From assembly GCF_000518265.1 (NCBI RefSeq), contig NZ_KI912410.1, positions 724,774 to 788,773 of the forward strand: 64,000 nucleotides of DNA. The letters run 5' to 3'. Every line of letters begins with the position of its first letter. Position 1 is the stretch's first letter. The position numbers and the translations under genes are program-made. Below, piece after piece: positions 25,571-34,020 of this stretch. The notes beneath the pieces are model-generated. The model saw only the letters and a list, made by a program, of their open reading frames with translations. It had not been told where the DNA came from and did not search any database. This stretch comes from Actinomadura oligospora ATCC 43269 (lineage in GTDB: Bacteria; Actinomycetota; Actinomycetes; Streptosporangiales; Streptosporangiaceae).

Positions 25571-26436
25571 TCGACGTCCAGGAATTTCAGGAAGGCGGCG
25601 GCGGGTGGGCTGGGGCGGTGCCGGGACCAGATCAGGCGCTCGACCCGGCCCGGCGCGTCCCGGACGCAGAGCCGCCGCACGCCCTGCAACCGCTGCGCGT
25701 AGTTCGCCGGGAGCATCCCGATCGCCAGGCCCTCCCGGATGATCTCCGCGATGAACTCGGGGGACGTCACCTCGAACGCGACGTCCCGCTGGACGTCCGC
25801 CGCCGCGAACGCCTGGTCCGACTGCGACCGGCCGATCGTGCCCGCCGCGAAGTCCACGAACGTCTCGTTCGCCAGGGACGCGAGGTCGGTCTCCGACGCG
25901 TCCGCGAGCCGGTGGTCGGGCGCGACGACCGCGACCAGGTTGCCGCGCTCCAGCTCCAGGTCGCTGACGCCCTTCGGGATCGTCCCGGGCAGCAGGCCGA
26001 GGAACCCGATGTCGAGCGAACCGTCCTTGACCTGCTCGATCAGCTCCTCGCTGATCCCCGCGCGCAGCGTGATCCGCACCTGCGGATACCGCTCCCGGTA
26101 CCGCTTCAGGAGCGACGGCAGGTTCACGGCCGCGACGGTCGTGATCGCGCCGATCGCCAGCCGCCCGCGGATCTCCCCGGCCGCCGCCGCCACCTCCGCG
26201 CGCGCCCGCTCCGACGCGTCCAGCGCCTGCCGTGCCGCGGGCAGGAACGCCTCCCCGGCGGGCGTCAGCCGCACCCGCCGCGACGTCCGCTCGAACAGCC
26301 GCGCGCCCAGCTCCCGCTCCAGCCGCGCGATCTGGTGCGACAGCGCCGACTGGACGACCCGGCAGCGCTCCGCCGCCCGGGTGAACCCGCCTTCCTCGGC
26401 CACCGCGACGACGTACCGCATCTGCTGAAGGTCCAT
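25564..26436 (-). CDS. LysR-family transcriptional regulator
   Basis: A 290-aa protein. The N-terminal winged HTH (MDLQQMRYVVAVAEEGGFTR, AAERCRVVQSALSHQIARLE) is followed by LysR-substrate-binding domain features (GRLAIGAITTVAAVNLP, ELIEQVKDGSLDIGFLG, GLAIGMLPANYA). Length and domain order are standard. It is divergent from the MFS gene across 62 bases containing an inverted repeat that includes its start codon. It very likely controls that exporter and itself. Confidence 0.93.
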   Translation of the reverse strand: MDLQQMRYVVAVAEEGGFTRAAERCRVVQSALSHQIARLERELGARLFERTSRRVRLTPAGEAFLPAARQALDASERARAEVAAAAGEIRGRLAIGAITTVAAVNLPSLLKRYRERYPQVRITLRAGISEELIEQVKDGSLDIGFLGLLPGTIPKGVSDLELERGNLVAVVAPDHRLADASETDLASLANETFVDFAAGTIGRSQSDQAFAAADVQRDVAFEVTSPEFIAEIIREGLAIGMLPANYAQRLQGVRRLCVRDAPGRVERLIWSRHRPSPPAAAFLKFLDVEI

Positions 26437-26468
26437 CCGATCAATCTACAATCGCGATCGATCGGATG
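26434..26468. promoter_or_regulatory. Inverted repeat between LysR and MFS genes
   Basis: CATCCGATC (26434-26442) and GATCGGATG (26460-26468) are perfect inverted arms separated by 17 bases, with an inner tcgcga/cgatcgatcg palindrome. The left arm overlaps the lysR start codon. It fits a LysR recognition/activation site. Confidence 0.55.
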
Positions 26469-26498
26469 AAAAGAATGCGTTGGACTCATTGATCCCCG

Positions 26499-27749
26499 AT
26501 GACGCATTCTCTTGCCATGGCGATCATGACTCAGCGCCCCGCGCAGCGGCGGGCGACGACGAAGACGACGGCGGTGGCGGCCGAGGGCACCGGCCTCAGC
26601 CGCGGACTCCTCCTCCTCATGGCGGTCGCGACCGGACTGACGGTGGCGTCCAACTACCTCCCCCAGCCCCTCCTCCACCTCATCGGCGGCTCCCTCGGCC
26701 TGAGCACCGGCATGGCCGGGCTGATCGTCACCGCCGCGCAGGTCGGCTACGGCATCGGCCTCTTCCTCCTGGTCCCGCTCGGCGACCTCTTCGAACGCCG
26801 CCGCCTCGCGGTCACCCTCTACCTCCTCACCGCCGCGTTCCTGCTCATCTCCGCCGTCGCCCCCAACGGCACGGTGCTCCTCATCGGAACGGCCCTCACC
26901 GCGCTGACCTCGGTCGCCGCGCAGGTCGTCGTCCCCTTCGCCGCGTCCCTCGCCGCCCCCGCCGAGCGCGGACGCGTCGTCGGCACCGTGATGATGGGCC
27001 TGCTCCTCGGCGTCCTGCTCGCCCGCACCGTCTCCGGCGCCCTCGCCGAGGTCGGCGGCTGGCGCACCGTCTACTGGGTCCAGGCCGGGCTGATGCTCCT
27101 CATGGCCGTCCTGCTCCGCCGCAACCTGCCGACCCTGCACACCCCGGCCGGCATGACCTACCCGAAGCTGCTCGGCTCCATCGCCACCCTCATGCGCGAA
27201 CTGCCGGTCCTGCGCTGGCGGATGGCCATCGGCGCCCTGTCCTTCGCCGCCTTCTCCGCCCTCTGGACGTCCCTGACCTTCCTGCTCTCCGGCGGCTCCT
27301 ACGGCTGGAGCGAAGGCGCGATCGGCCTCATGGGCCTCTTCGGCGCCCTCGGCTCCGTCGTCGCCAACATCGCCGGACGCCTCGCCGACCGAGGCCGCGT
27401 CCAGGCCGTCACCGGCATCGGCGCCGTCGTCTACCTCGTCTCCTGGCTGCCCCTCGCCCTCGGCGGGCACAACCTCGCCTGGCTGATCGTCGGCATCGTC
27501 GGCCTCGACATGGCCCAGCAGGCCCTGCTCATCAGCAACCAGAACGTCGTCTACGCCCTGCGCCCCGAGGCCCGCAACCGCATCAACTCGGCCTTCATGA
27601 CCGGCAACTTCGCCGGCGGCGCCGCGGGCTCCGCCCTCGCCTCCCTCGCCTGGACGCACGGCGGCTGGTCCTCCGTCGCGATCCTCGGCGCGGCCCTCTC
27701 CACCGCCATGCTCGCCGCCTGGCTCCTCGAGCGCCTCACCACCCGGTGA
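26499..27749 (+). CDS. Major facilitator superfamily transporter
   Basis: A 416-aa protein with about 12 membrane segments. The loop 2-3 motif is GDLFERRR (G-D-x-x-x-R-R-R), followed by LAVTLYLLTAAFLLI. Motif C-like Gly-rich runs (GLLLGVLLARTVSGALAE) suggest an antiporter/exporter. A long basic N-terminus precedes segment 1. ATG 26499 has a weak ribosome site; ATG 26517 or 26526 are alternatives. Paired with the divergent LysR gene. Substrate unknown. Confidence 0.9.
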   Translation: MTHSLAMAIMTQRPAQRRATTKTTAVAAEGTGLSRGLLLLMAVATGLTVASNYLPQPLLHLIGGSLGLSTGMAGLIVTAAQVGYGIGLFLLVPLGDLFERRRLAVTLYLLTAAFLLISAVAPNGTVLLIGTALTALTSVAAQVVVPFAASLAAPAERGRVVGTVMMGLLLGVLLARTVSGALAEVGGWRTVYWVQAGLMLLMAVLLRRNLPTLHTPAGMTYPKLLGSIATLMRELPVLRWRMAIGALSFAAFSALWTSLTFLLSGGSYGWSEGAIGLMGLFGALGSVVANIAGRLADRGRVQAVTGIGAVVYLVSWLPLALGGHNLAWLIVGIVGLDMAQQALLISNQNVVYALRPEARNRINSAFMTGNFAGGAAGSALASLAWTHGGWSSVAILGAALSTAMLAAWLLERLTTR

Positions 27750-27815
27750 CCCCGATGAGACCCCCGACCCGTCCACCTCGATGTAGGAAGCCTCAGACAG
27801 AGGCAGCACAGACCA

Positions 27816-27859
27816 AGCGGCGCCGCAGATCCGGATCCGATCCGGAGTGCGGCGCCGCT
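27816..27859. terminator. Large hairpin between convergent genes
   Basis: The 12-bp stem AGCGGCGCCGCA (27816-27827) pairs with 27848-27859. The 20-nt interior can fold again (ggatcc/ccggat palindromes). It lies between the MFS gene and the convergent gene ending at 27874. Confidence 0.75.
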
Positions 27860-27873
27860 GTCATGTGAACCGT

Positions 27874-28569
27874 TCAGGGCGTCCAGTAGGCGGACACCCC
27901 GACGCGGAACTCGTCCCACTCGGCTTTGACCTCGACGACCCGCGTCCTGGGAAGCGCCCTCTCCACCGGATCCGATCCAAGAAACCGTCCCCAGCGGTCC
28001 ATGGCCTCACGAGCGACCGCCTCGGCCCGTAGGGGCCCCTCGGCCTGGGCGACCGGGTACGTCGACAGGCTTCCCGACAAGGTCACCTGCCCTCGGAAGA
28101 CGCTGTCGTGGACGTGCCAGCCCAGCACCGGGAGATCCTCCCCGAGCAGTGATCCGAGCACCTGGGCCGCCCTCCGCTGCTCACGCCGGATCTCCCCGGC
28201 CCCCTCGCCCACCCGGGGCGGCATGACCCCTCCGGGACGCCGCCGGATCCCGAACCGCCGCCGAGGCGCGTAACCGACGCAGGTCATCTCGACCCCGTCA
28301 CGCTCGCACGTACTCCTGAGCCAGATCTCCGCGAAGGTCCGATCGGCCACCAGCGACTCGTCCAGGTGCACGGCCCAAGGTTCCAGGAACGTCCGAAGCT
28401 CCCGAGCGTCCGCGCAGTACAGGGCATTACCGCGCAGATCGACCTTGTGCGTGTGGGCACCGTCCCCCACGCTCCACATCAGAGGCGGCAGCTCGGCCCC
28501 CAAGAACCCGTCAAGCAGCCGAACCGCCCGACCCTGATAAATGAGCGCCTCACGAAACTCACCATTCAC
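27874..28569 (-). CDS. Hypothetical protein
   Basis: A 231-aa protein. GTG 28569 (VNGEFREALIYQGRAVRLLD) follows GGGTGGGGGT. The body mixes strands and Arg-rich loops (CVGYAPRRRFGIRRRPGGVM) and ends VVEVKAEWDEFRVGVSAYWTP. No signal peptide, membrane segment or motif recognised. Divergent from the nitronate monooxygenase gene; the 48-bp gap must hold both promoters. Confidence 0.6.
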   Translation of the reverse strand: MNGEFREALIYQGRAVRLLDGFLGAELPPLMWSVGDGAHTHKVDLRGNALYCADARELRTFLEPWAVHLDESLVADRTFAEIWLRSTCERDGVEMTCVGYAPRRRFGIRRRPGGVMPPRVGEGAGEIRREQRRAAQVLGSLLGEDLPVLGWHVHDSVFRGQVTLSGSLSTYPVAQAEGPLRAEAVAREAMDRWGRFLGSDPVERALPRTRVVEVKAEWDEFRVGVSAYWTP

Positions 28570-28617
28570 ACCCCCACCCAACACCCCACGCCCACACCTC
28601 TCGGCGACGATGACCGC

Positions 28618-29613
28618 ATGACGTTGTCGACGGTGTTCACGGAAATGTTCGGGTTGCGGCATCCGATCGCCCTCGCGCCCATGGGCGGGTCGGCCGGAGG
28701 GGAGCTGGCCGCGGCCGTGTCACGCGGTGGCGGGCTCGGCCTGCTGGGCTCCGGCAACGCCGATCCCGAGTGGCTGGCACGCGAGGCCCCGATCGTCGCC
28801 GGGCAGGGACGGCCGTGGGGTGTCGGCTTCCTGACCTGGGGAATCGACGTCCTGGGCGTGAAACGGGCGCTGGAGTACGAGCCCCACGCGGTGATGTTCT
28901 CGTTCGGGGACCCGCGCCCCTTCGCGGACGCCGTCCACGACGCGGGCAGGACCCTGGTCATCCAGGTCACGGACATGGACGAGGCGCGCCAGGCCCTCGA
29001 CGCGGGCGCGGACGTCATCGTCGCGCAGGGCACGGACGCGGGCGGCCACGGAGCCCGGAACGGACGGGGAACGCTGCCGTTCGTCCCCGCCGTGCTCGAC
29101 CTCGTCCACCAGGCCCAGGCGCAGGTGCCGGTGCTCGCGGCCGGGGGCATCGCCGACGGACGGGGGCTGGCCGCCGCCCTCGCGCTCGGCGCGGACGGAG
29201 CCCTCATCGGAACCCGCTTCCAAGCGGCGCGCGAAGCCCTCATCGCCCCGGACGTCCAGAACGCCATCGTCGCCGGACGCGCCGAGGACACCGTCCGCAG
29301 CGGCGCGCTCGACAGGCTCCGCCGCTCGCCCTGGCCGTCCCGTTACACGGCCCGCACGCTCGCGCATCCCCACCTCGACCGGCATCGCGGGCGCGCCGAG
29401 GACGAGATCGCCCGAGACCGGCAGGCCCAACGCGACTACCAGCGCGACCTGGAACGAGGGACCATCCCCGAACTGCCCGTCTGGGCGGGGGAGGGCGTCG
29501 ACCTCATCCACGACGTCCCGTCCGCCGAGGATCTCGTCAGGACGATCGCCGCCGAGGCCGAAGCCGCCCTCATCCGAGCCACGCGTGGCCTCCGGGACAG
29601 AATGGAAAGATGA
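28618..29613 (+). CDS. Nitronate monooxygenase family flavoprotein
   Basis: A 331-aa TIM-barrel FMN enzyme of the 2-nitropropane dioxygenase family. Seen: the start FGLRHPIALAPMGGSAGGEL, GADVIVAQGTDAGGHGARNG (FMN phosphate and catalytic His region), PVLAAGGIADGRGLAAAL and GADGALIGTRFQAARE. It oxidises alkyl nitronates such as propionate 3-nitronate using O2. It overlaps the next gene by ATGA, so a two-gene operon is likely. ATG 28618 was chosen over upstream in-frame codons because homology starts here. Confidence 0.9.
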   Translation: MTLSTVFTEMFGLRHPIALAPMGGSAGGELAAAVSRGGGLGLLGSGNADPEWLAREAPIVAGQGRPWGVGFLTWGIDVLGVKRALEYEPHAVMFSFGDPRPFADAVHDAGRTLVIQVTDMDEARQALDAGADVIVAQGTDAGGHGARNGRGTLPFVPAVLDLVHQAQAQVPVLAAGGIADGRGLAAALALGADGALIGTRFQAAREALIAPDVQNAIVAGRAEDTVRSGALDRLRRSPWPSRYTARTLAHPHLDRHRGRAEDEIARDRQAQRDYQRDLERGTIPELPVWAGEGVDLIHDVPSAEDLVRTIAAEAEAALIRATRGLRDRMER

Positions 29614-29996
29614 AAGACGCTCTGCTTCCTCGCTCACTGGCCAGGTTCAACCGGATCGTCACCAACCCGATCCAGGGGATCTGGGCTCCCTACCTGCCGC
29701 CCTACGCGGTGATCGTGCACCTCGGACGGAAGTCCGGCCGCGAGTACCGGACGCCCGTGGTCGCCTTCCGCCACGGCGACCAGCTGATCGTCGGCCTCGC
29801 CTACGGGGCCGACAGCGACTGGGTCCGCAACGTCCTCGCGGCGGGTCACGCCGGAGTCGAACGGCTCGGGCGCCTCCGGCGCATCGACAACCCCCGGGTG
29901 CTCGACGCCGACACCCCACCCGACCAGCTACCGGGCATGGCGCGCCACCTCGTCCGGCGCATGGACGTCCTGGTCGCCGACATCCGGCGGGACTAG
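29610..29996 (+). CDS. Deazaflavin (F420)-dependent nitroreductase family protein
   Basis: A 128-aa split-barrel protein of the DDN/DUF385 type. Seen: an N-terminal helix (RFNRIVTNPIQGIWAPYLPP), YAVIVHLGRKSGREYRTPV (the typical H-x-GRKSG-x-x-R-x-T-P strand-turn) and GADSDWVRNVLAAG. Such proteins use F420H2 to reduce quinones or nitro compounds at the membrane. Coupled to the nitronate monooxygenase. Its TAG stop is shared with the opposite-strand TetR stop (CTAG at 29993-29996). Confidence 0.88.
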   Translation: MKDALLPRSLARFNRIVTNPIQGIWAPYLPPYAVIVHLGRKSGREYRTPVVAFRHGDQLIVGLAYGADSDWVRNVLAAGHAGVERLGRLRRIDNPRVLDADTPPDQLPGMARHLVRRMDVLVADIRRD

Positions 29997-30643
29997 GACG
30001 AAGGAGGCCCGAACATCGGCCTGATCCCGGCGACGATCTGCCGGATCATCGGACGCTGCTCGGCGGGCGTCCGCCCGCGCAGGTTCAGGACGGGGTCGAT
30101 GCCGTCGTAGTACGGGGCCAGGGCCAGGAACGGCAGCGTCATCAGCAGGAAGGACGCGAGGACCTCGACGTCCGCGTCCGGATGGATGTCGCCGCGTTCC
30201 TTCCACAGCTTCAGCGCCGGGTCGATGACCTGGAGGTAGTGCTGGTTCGCGGTCTCGCGGATCACCGACCGGACGCCGTTGTCGAGCTCGAAGTTCGTCG
30301 CCGCCGTGATGCCGCGTTCCAGGGGATGGTCGGCGTAGAACTCCGACCACTCGCACAGCGTGTCGAACAGCCAGCCGTCGAAGGGCTGGTCGAAGTCCAG
30401 GCGGGCGATCCGCCGTTCCATCTCCTCGCGGATCCGCCGGGACGCCTCGTCGCACACGAACGCGAAGAACTCCAGCTTGTCGCTGAAGTACTGGAACAGC
30501 GAGCCCTTCGCGATGCCCGCCTCGCGCGCGATGGTGTTCAGGCTGCCGGTCGAGTAGCCGTGCTCGCCGAACTCGCGCATCGCCGCTTCGAGCACACGCT
30601 CACGCTTGGCGACGTTCAGGCGGAACCAGGTGGAAGTCGGCAT
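29993..30643 (-). CDS. TetR-family regulator
   Basis: A 216-aa protein. HTH at about residues 12-58 (RERVLEAAMREFGEHGYSTG, SLNTIAREAGIAKGSLFQYF). The C-terminal ligand domain is helical (EFYADHPLERGITAATNFEL). ATG 30643. Convergent with, and sharing 4 nt with, the F420-type oxidoreductase gene. The target is unknown; the 213-bp region 30644-30856 upstream probably contains its operator. Confidence 0.9.
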   Translation of the reverse strand: MPTSTWFRLNVAKRERVLEAAMREFGEHGYSTGSLNTIAREAGIAKGSLFQYFSDKLEFFAFVCDEASRRIREEMERRIARLDFDQPFDGWLFDTLCEWSEFYADHPLERGITAATNFELDNGVRSVIRETANQHYLQVIDPALKLWKERGDIHPDADVEVLASFLLMTLPFLALAPYYDGIDPVLNLRGRTPAEQRPMIRQIVAGIRPMFGPPSS

Positions 30644-30856
30644 CGGCCGTCGGCTCTCCGAAATGATCACAGGGGGTGTCAGAGTCGGTGACGCGACGGT
30701 CAGCGTAACCGTCCCGCCACGTCTTCTACACCCGATCCCCGATCTTCCGCAGGCCCTTGTCCACAAGGGTTTGCGCGCGTTCCCGCCCCCCTCCGGGCCC
30801 GTCGCTCGCGTCGCCGCAGGTAGACGCCCTGCCAGCCGCAGGCGAGCCGTCCGCGA

Positions 30857-31465
30857 TCAGTCCGCGAGGCGGATGAGGATGCGCAGGACCTCGTCGATGA
30901 TCTCGGACGCGTCGGACGCCGAGTCCGCCAGCGCGATCTCCCGCCCGGCCTCGCCGATCACCGTCGTCAGCACCATGCTGAGCACCGACGTCGCGCGGTC
31001 GCCGCCGTCCTCGCGGCGGAGCAGCAGCCGCGTGTTGCGCTCGATCCAGCGCTGCGCCCGGCTCCGCCGCATCAGCGAGAACCCGGACGGCCCCTCACCG
31101 GCGTGGAACAGCCGCGCGGCCGACCGGCGCTCCCAGCACGTCTCCAGGTACGCCCGAGCCCCCGCGACGAACTGCGCGATCGGGTCGTCCTCCCCGGACG
31201 AGCGCGCGTCCGCGACGGCCTCGGCGGCGCGGGTCTCCTGCTCGCCGGACAGCTCCTCGTACAGCGCCAGGTACAGCCCGGACTTGCCCCCGTAGTGGTG
31301 GTACAGGCTTCCGACGCTGATCCCGGACCGTTCGACGATCTCGGCGATGCCCGCGTCCGCGTAGCCGCGGTCGGCGAACACCTCCTGCGCGGCGTCCAGC
31401 AACGCGCGCCGGGTGGCGTCCGCGCGCGCCCACTGACGGGACACCGGCGCCCCACCGTTCTGCAT
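30857..31465 (-). CDS. TetR-family regulator
   Basis: A 202-aa protein. HTH in RRALLDAAQEVFADRGYADA, GIAEIVERSGISVGSLYHHY (residues about 17-62). The C-terminal helical domain ends EIIDEVLRILIRLAD. It lies 12 bases downstream of the transglycosylase gene on the same strand and may be co-transcribed with it. The ligand is unknown. Confidence 0.9.
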   Translation of the reverse strand: MQNGGAPVSRQWARADATRRALLDAAQEVFADRGYADAGIAEIVERSGISVGSLYHHYGGKSGLYLALYEELSGEQETRAAEAVADARSSGEDDPIAQFVAGARAYLETCWERRSAARLFHAGEGPSGFSLMRRSRAQRWIERNTRLLLRREDGGDRATSVLSMVLTTVIGEAGREIALADSASDASEIIDEVLRILIRLAD

Positions 31466-31477
31466 CGTCCGATGGTC

Positions 31478-32302
31478 TCAGTACCAGTGGTGCGCCGACC
31501 ACCACGACCAGGCTCCACAGGGGTCGTGATACCGAGCCTTGATGTAGGCAAGACCCCAGGCGATCTGCGTGGGGGAGCTGTTCTTCCAGTCCGGGCCCGC
31601 GTCGGCGAGCTTGCTCGCGGGCAGCGCCTGCGGGATCCCGTACGCGCCGCTGGACGGGTTGGTGGCGTGCTCGTCCCAGCTGGACTCGTGGTCCCACAGG
31701 GTCTCGAGCGAGTCCCAGCAGCGGCCCCAGCCCTTCATGGCGCTCATCTTCCTGCCCCACGCCTTGTTCTGCCTGGCGCTGGGGTTGGACTTGGCGAGCC
31801 GTTCGCGCTCCTGCTGCATCCTGAGCTGCTCGCGCGCCTTGGCGTCCCGCTTGGCCTTCTCCCGGAGCGCCTTCAGCCGCCGCTGCTGCTCCTCGTAGGC
31901 GTTCTTCTTCGCCTGCGCGATCACCCCGGCCGCGACCGGGTCCATGCTGGACGACGAGAGCCTCGCGAGCATGTCGTTGGTCGAGAACATGCCGCCGTCG
32001 GCGGCCTTCGGCGGCTCGCCCGGCCCCATCCACTTCGGGATGACCCACACCATCGCCACGAGCATCGCGACGATGCCGACGATCGTGATCGTCACGTTGT
32101 GGGTGAGGAAGCGCCAGGTCTTGCGCACCTTGCCGGGCGGACGCTCCCACGGGTTCTCGTCCAGGAACTCCGCCGGATACTCGTCCGGGCGTTCCGCGGA
32201 ACGGGCGCGGGAGCGCTTCGGGGAGCGTCCGGACGAGCGCCGCTTGCCACGGCGCGGGGGCCGTGACGACGACGGCGGGGGACTCGTTCGGGTCGGTGCC
32301 AT
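31478..32302 (-). CDS. Membrane-anchored lytic transglycosylase-like protein
   Basis: A 274-aa protein. Basic, Ser/Arg-rich cytoplasmic N-terminus (about 55 residues), one membrane segment (ITIVGIVAMLVAMVWVIP), then a charged coiled coil (EEQQRRLKALREKAKRDAKA). The C-terminal transglycosylase-like domain is WDSLETLWDHESSWDEHATN, PSSGAYGIPQALP, then QIAWGLAYIKARY. The Glu in W.HESSW is the expected catalytic acid. It cleaves or remodels peptidoglycan at the outer membrane face. ATG 32302 has CAAGG seven bases upstream. Confidence 0.88.
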   Translation of the reverse strand: MAPTRTSPPPSSSRPPRRGKRRSSGRSPKRSRARSAERPDEYPAEFLDENPWERPPGKVRKTWRFLTHNVTITIVGIVAMLVAMVWVIPKWMGPGEPPKAADGGMFSTNDMLARLSSSSMDPVAAGVIAQAKKNAYEEQQRRLKALREKAKRDAKAREQLRMQQERERLAKSNPSARQNKAWGRKMSAMKGWGRCWDSLETLWDHESSWDEHATNPSSGAYGIPQALPASKLADAGPDWKNSSPTQIAWGLAYIKARYHDPCGAWSWWSAHHWY

Positions 32303-32428
32303 GCCCATACCTTGCCGCAAGCTCGGAGCGGGTCGTCCGTCAATCCCCTGGTACGACGCCCTGTGTCGTCACCCTCACACCTCGCGGACGGCCCTCGCGA
32401 CCCCTCCGGATCCCCGGCGGGAGGGGGC

Positions 32429-32965
32429 TCAGATCTCCAGGTCCCCGGCCGCGAGCCGCGCGGGCTGGAGCGACTCGAACAGCGGACGGTGCAGCCCGGC
32501 GAGTCGCCCCAGCGGGCCGTCCGGCGACTCGAGCGCGACGTTCACCCGGCCCGCGAGGTCGCGTCCGGACGGGGTGATGAGGACGAGGGTGGCGCGCCGG
32601 TCGCGGGGGTGCCGGGAGCGGGAGACCAGGCCGTCGGCCTCCAGCTGGTCGACGGTCAGCTTCACCGAGGTCGGGTGCAGCATCAGCAGGCGGCCGAGGG
32701 TGCTGAGCCGGGCCCGTCCCTCGGACGTCAGCGCCAGCGTGGTCAGCACGAAGAACCCGGTGCGGCTCAGCCCGGACTTCTCCAGCTCGCCGTCCAGCGC
32801 CTTCTTGATCAGCTGGTAGAGGCGTCCGACGGAGGCGATGGCCATGAACGGCCACGGCTGGCCGGGGAGCCCCTGGCCGTCCCAGCGGTCGTGGATCCCG
32901 GTCACCAGCGGATCTTCCGGAAGGTCGGCCGACCGGCCCGCGGAACCGTCGAGGTCTTGGTGCAC
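32429..32965 (-). CDS. MarR-family regulator
   Basis: A 178-aa protein. Winged HTH: RTGFFVLTTLALTSEGRARL, STLGRLLMLHPTSVKLTVDQ, with the wing SRSRHPRDRRATLVLITPSG. A 38-residue N-terminal extension precedes helix 1. GTG 32965 has AGGA about seven bases upstream; an internal ATG is possible. Divergent from the mce operon, with a palindrome between them, so it is a likely regulator of that operon. Confidence 0.88.
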   Translation of the reverse strand: MHQDLDGSAGRSADLPEDPLVTGIHDRWDGQGLPGQPWPFMAIASVGRLYQLIKKALDGELEKSGLSRTGFFVLTTLALTSEGRARLSTLGRLLMLHPTSVKLTVDQLEADGLVSRSRHPRDRRATLVLITPSGRDLAGRVNVALESPDGPLGRLAGLHRPLFESLQPARLAAGDLEI

Positions 32966-32994
32966 CAGCAGATCCTAGCCCTGGACACCCCCGG

Positions 32995-33013
32995 AAGTAA
33001 GTACTCGCTTCTT
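32995..33013. promoter_or_regulatory. Imperfect palindrome between marR and the mce operon
   Basis: AAGTAAGTACTCGCTTCTT has near-dyad symmetry (AAGtAAG / CTTcTT) in an AT-rich island of the divergent intergenic region. It is a candidate MarR operator that could control both directions. Not confirmed by a second copy. Confidence 0.35.
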
Positions 33014-33173
33014 AGACCTTTCTCCAATAGAGTGCTCCAGATCACAGGCGGTGCCGGTGTGTCCATGTGATGCTGCTGCCACCTGTGTGCTCTGCCCAGC
33101 TCGACCGGAACCATCAAGCTCGACCGGACCACCCTGTGCTCCATCGGACGGGACCCCGCCGCCCGAACACCCC

Positions 33174-33226
33174 AGGAGGCACGAATGCTCCGTCGCCCCG
33201 GCCCCCCGGGGGCGAGATGGCCCTGA
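33174..33226 (+). promoter_or_regulatory. Strong ribosome site with 13-codon leader ORF before yrbEA
   Basis: AGGAGG at 33174-33179 is correctly spaced for ATG 33185, which opens a 13-codon frame (MLRRPGPPGARWP) ending TGA 33224-33226. The yrbEA ATG 33217 lies inside this frame. Reading the leader would place terminating ribosomes on the yrbEA start, a possible translational coupling device. Confidence 0.45.
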
Positions 33227-34020
33227 GCCTCACCGCCGTGCCGGATCTCGCCCGCCGCCGCGCCGCCCGCGCGCTGGACGAGACCGGCCTGCTGTGCGTC
33301 ACGTTCCTCGAAGGCCTCCGCCGCACCTGGGACGTGCGCCAGTGGTGGGGCGAGTTCATCGAGCAGTGCTGGTTCCTCGCGCGGGTCACCTCGATCCCCG
33401 TCATGCTCATCGCGATCCCGCTCGGCGCGACGATCTCGCTGCAGGTCGGGGACATCGCCCGGCAGCTCGGCGCCGCGTCCGCGACCGGGGCGCTGCTGAT
33501 CGCCGCGATGGTCCAGCAGGTCGCGCCGCTCGCCGCCGCGCTGCTGGTGTCCGGCGTCGGCGGCTCGGCCATCACCTCCGACATGGGCGCCCGCAACATC
33601 CGCGACGAACTCGCGGCCATGGAGGTCATGGGCATCAACCCGATTCACCGCCTGGTCACCCCCAGGCTGTGGGCGGCCAGCACGGTGGCGGTCCTGCTCG
33701 CCTCGGTGGTCATCGTCGCCGGGACGCTGGGCGGCTACTACTTCAACGTCATCCAGCAGGGCGTCAGCCCCGGCGCGTTCTTCGACGGCGCGACGACGCT
33801 CCTGCAGTTCCCGGACCTGATGATCACCCTGTTCAAGGCGTGGGTGTTCGGGTTCATCGCCGCCGCGGTCGCCTGCTACATGGGCATGAACTGCGACTAC
33901 GGCCCGGTCGGCGTGGGACGGGCGGTGAACCGGGCGGTCGTGGTCACCTCGATCGTGGTGTTCGCCTCCAACTACGTCCTCACCACGCTCTACCAGGTCC
34001 TGTTCCCCCCGAGGTTCTGA
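33217..34020 (+). CDS. yrbEA: YrbE/MlaE-type permease A of the mce transporter
   Basis: A 267-aa integral membrane protein with about five to six segments. MlaE-family hallmarks: SIPVMLIAIPLGATISLQVG, PLAAALLVSGVGGSAITSDM, NIRDELAAMEVMGINPIHRL (the conserved E-x-M-G-I/V-N-P loop contacting the ATPase). It forms the channel with the next gene and six Mce proteins to import lipids or sterols. The MceG ATPase is not in this window, as is usual. ATG 33217 has only a weak GGGGG site; see the leader ORF. Confidence 0.92.
   Translation: MALSLTAVPDLARRRAARALDETGLLCVTFLEGLRRTWDVRQWWGEFIEQCWFLARVTSIPVMLIAIPLGATISLQVGDIARQLGAASATGALLIAAMVQQVAPLAAALLVSGVGGSAITSDMGARNIRDELAAMEVMGINPIHRLVTPRLWAASTVAVLLASVVIVAGTLGGYYFNVIQQGVSPGAFFDGATTLLQFPDLMITLFKAWVFGFIAAAVACYMGMNCDYGPVGVGRAVNRAVVVTSIVVFASNYVLTTLYQVLFPPRF

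Noticed and set aside
26265-27809. Minus-strand open frame of 514 codons opposite the MFS gene
   Set aside because: Gly/Glu/Asp-rich low-complexity reading. The MFS protein with membrane segments is clearly the real gene.
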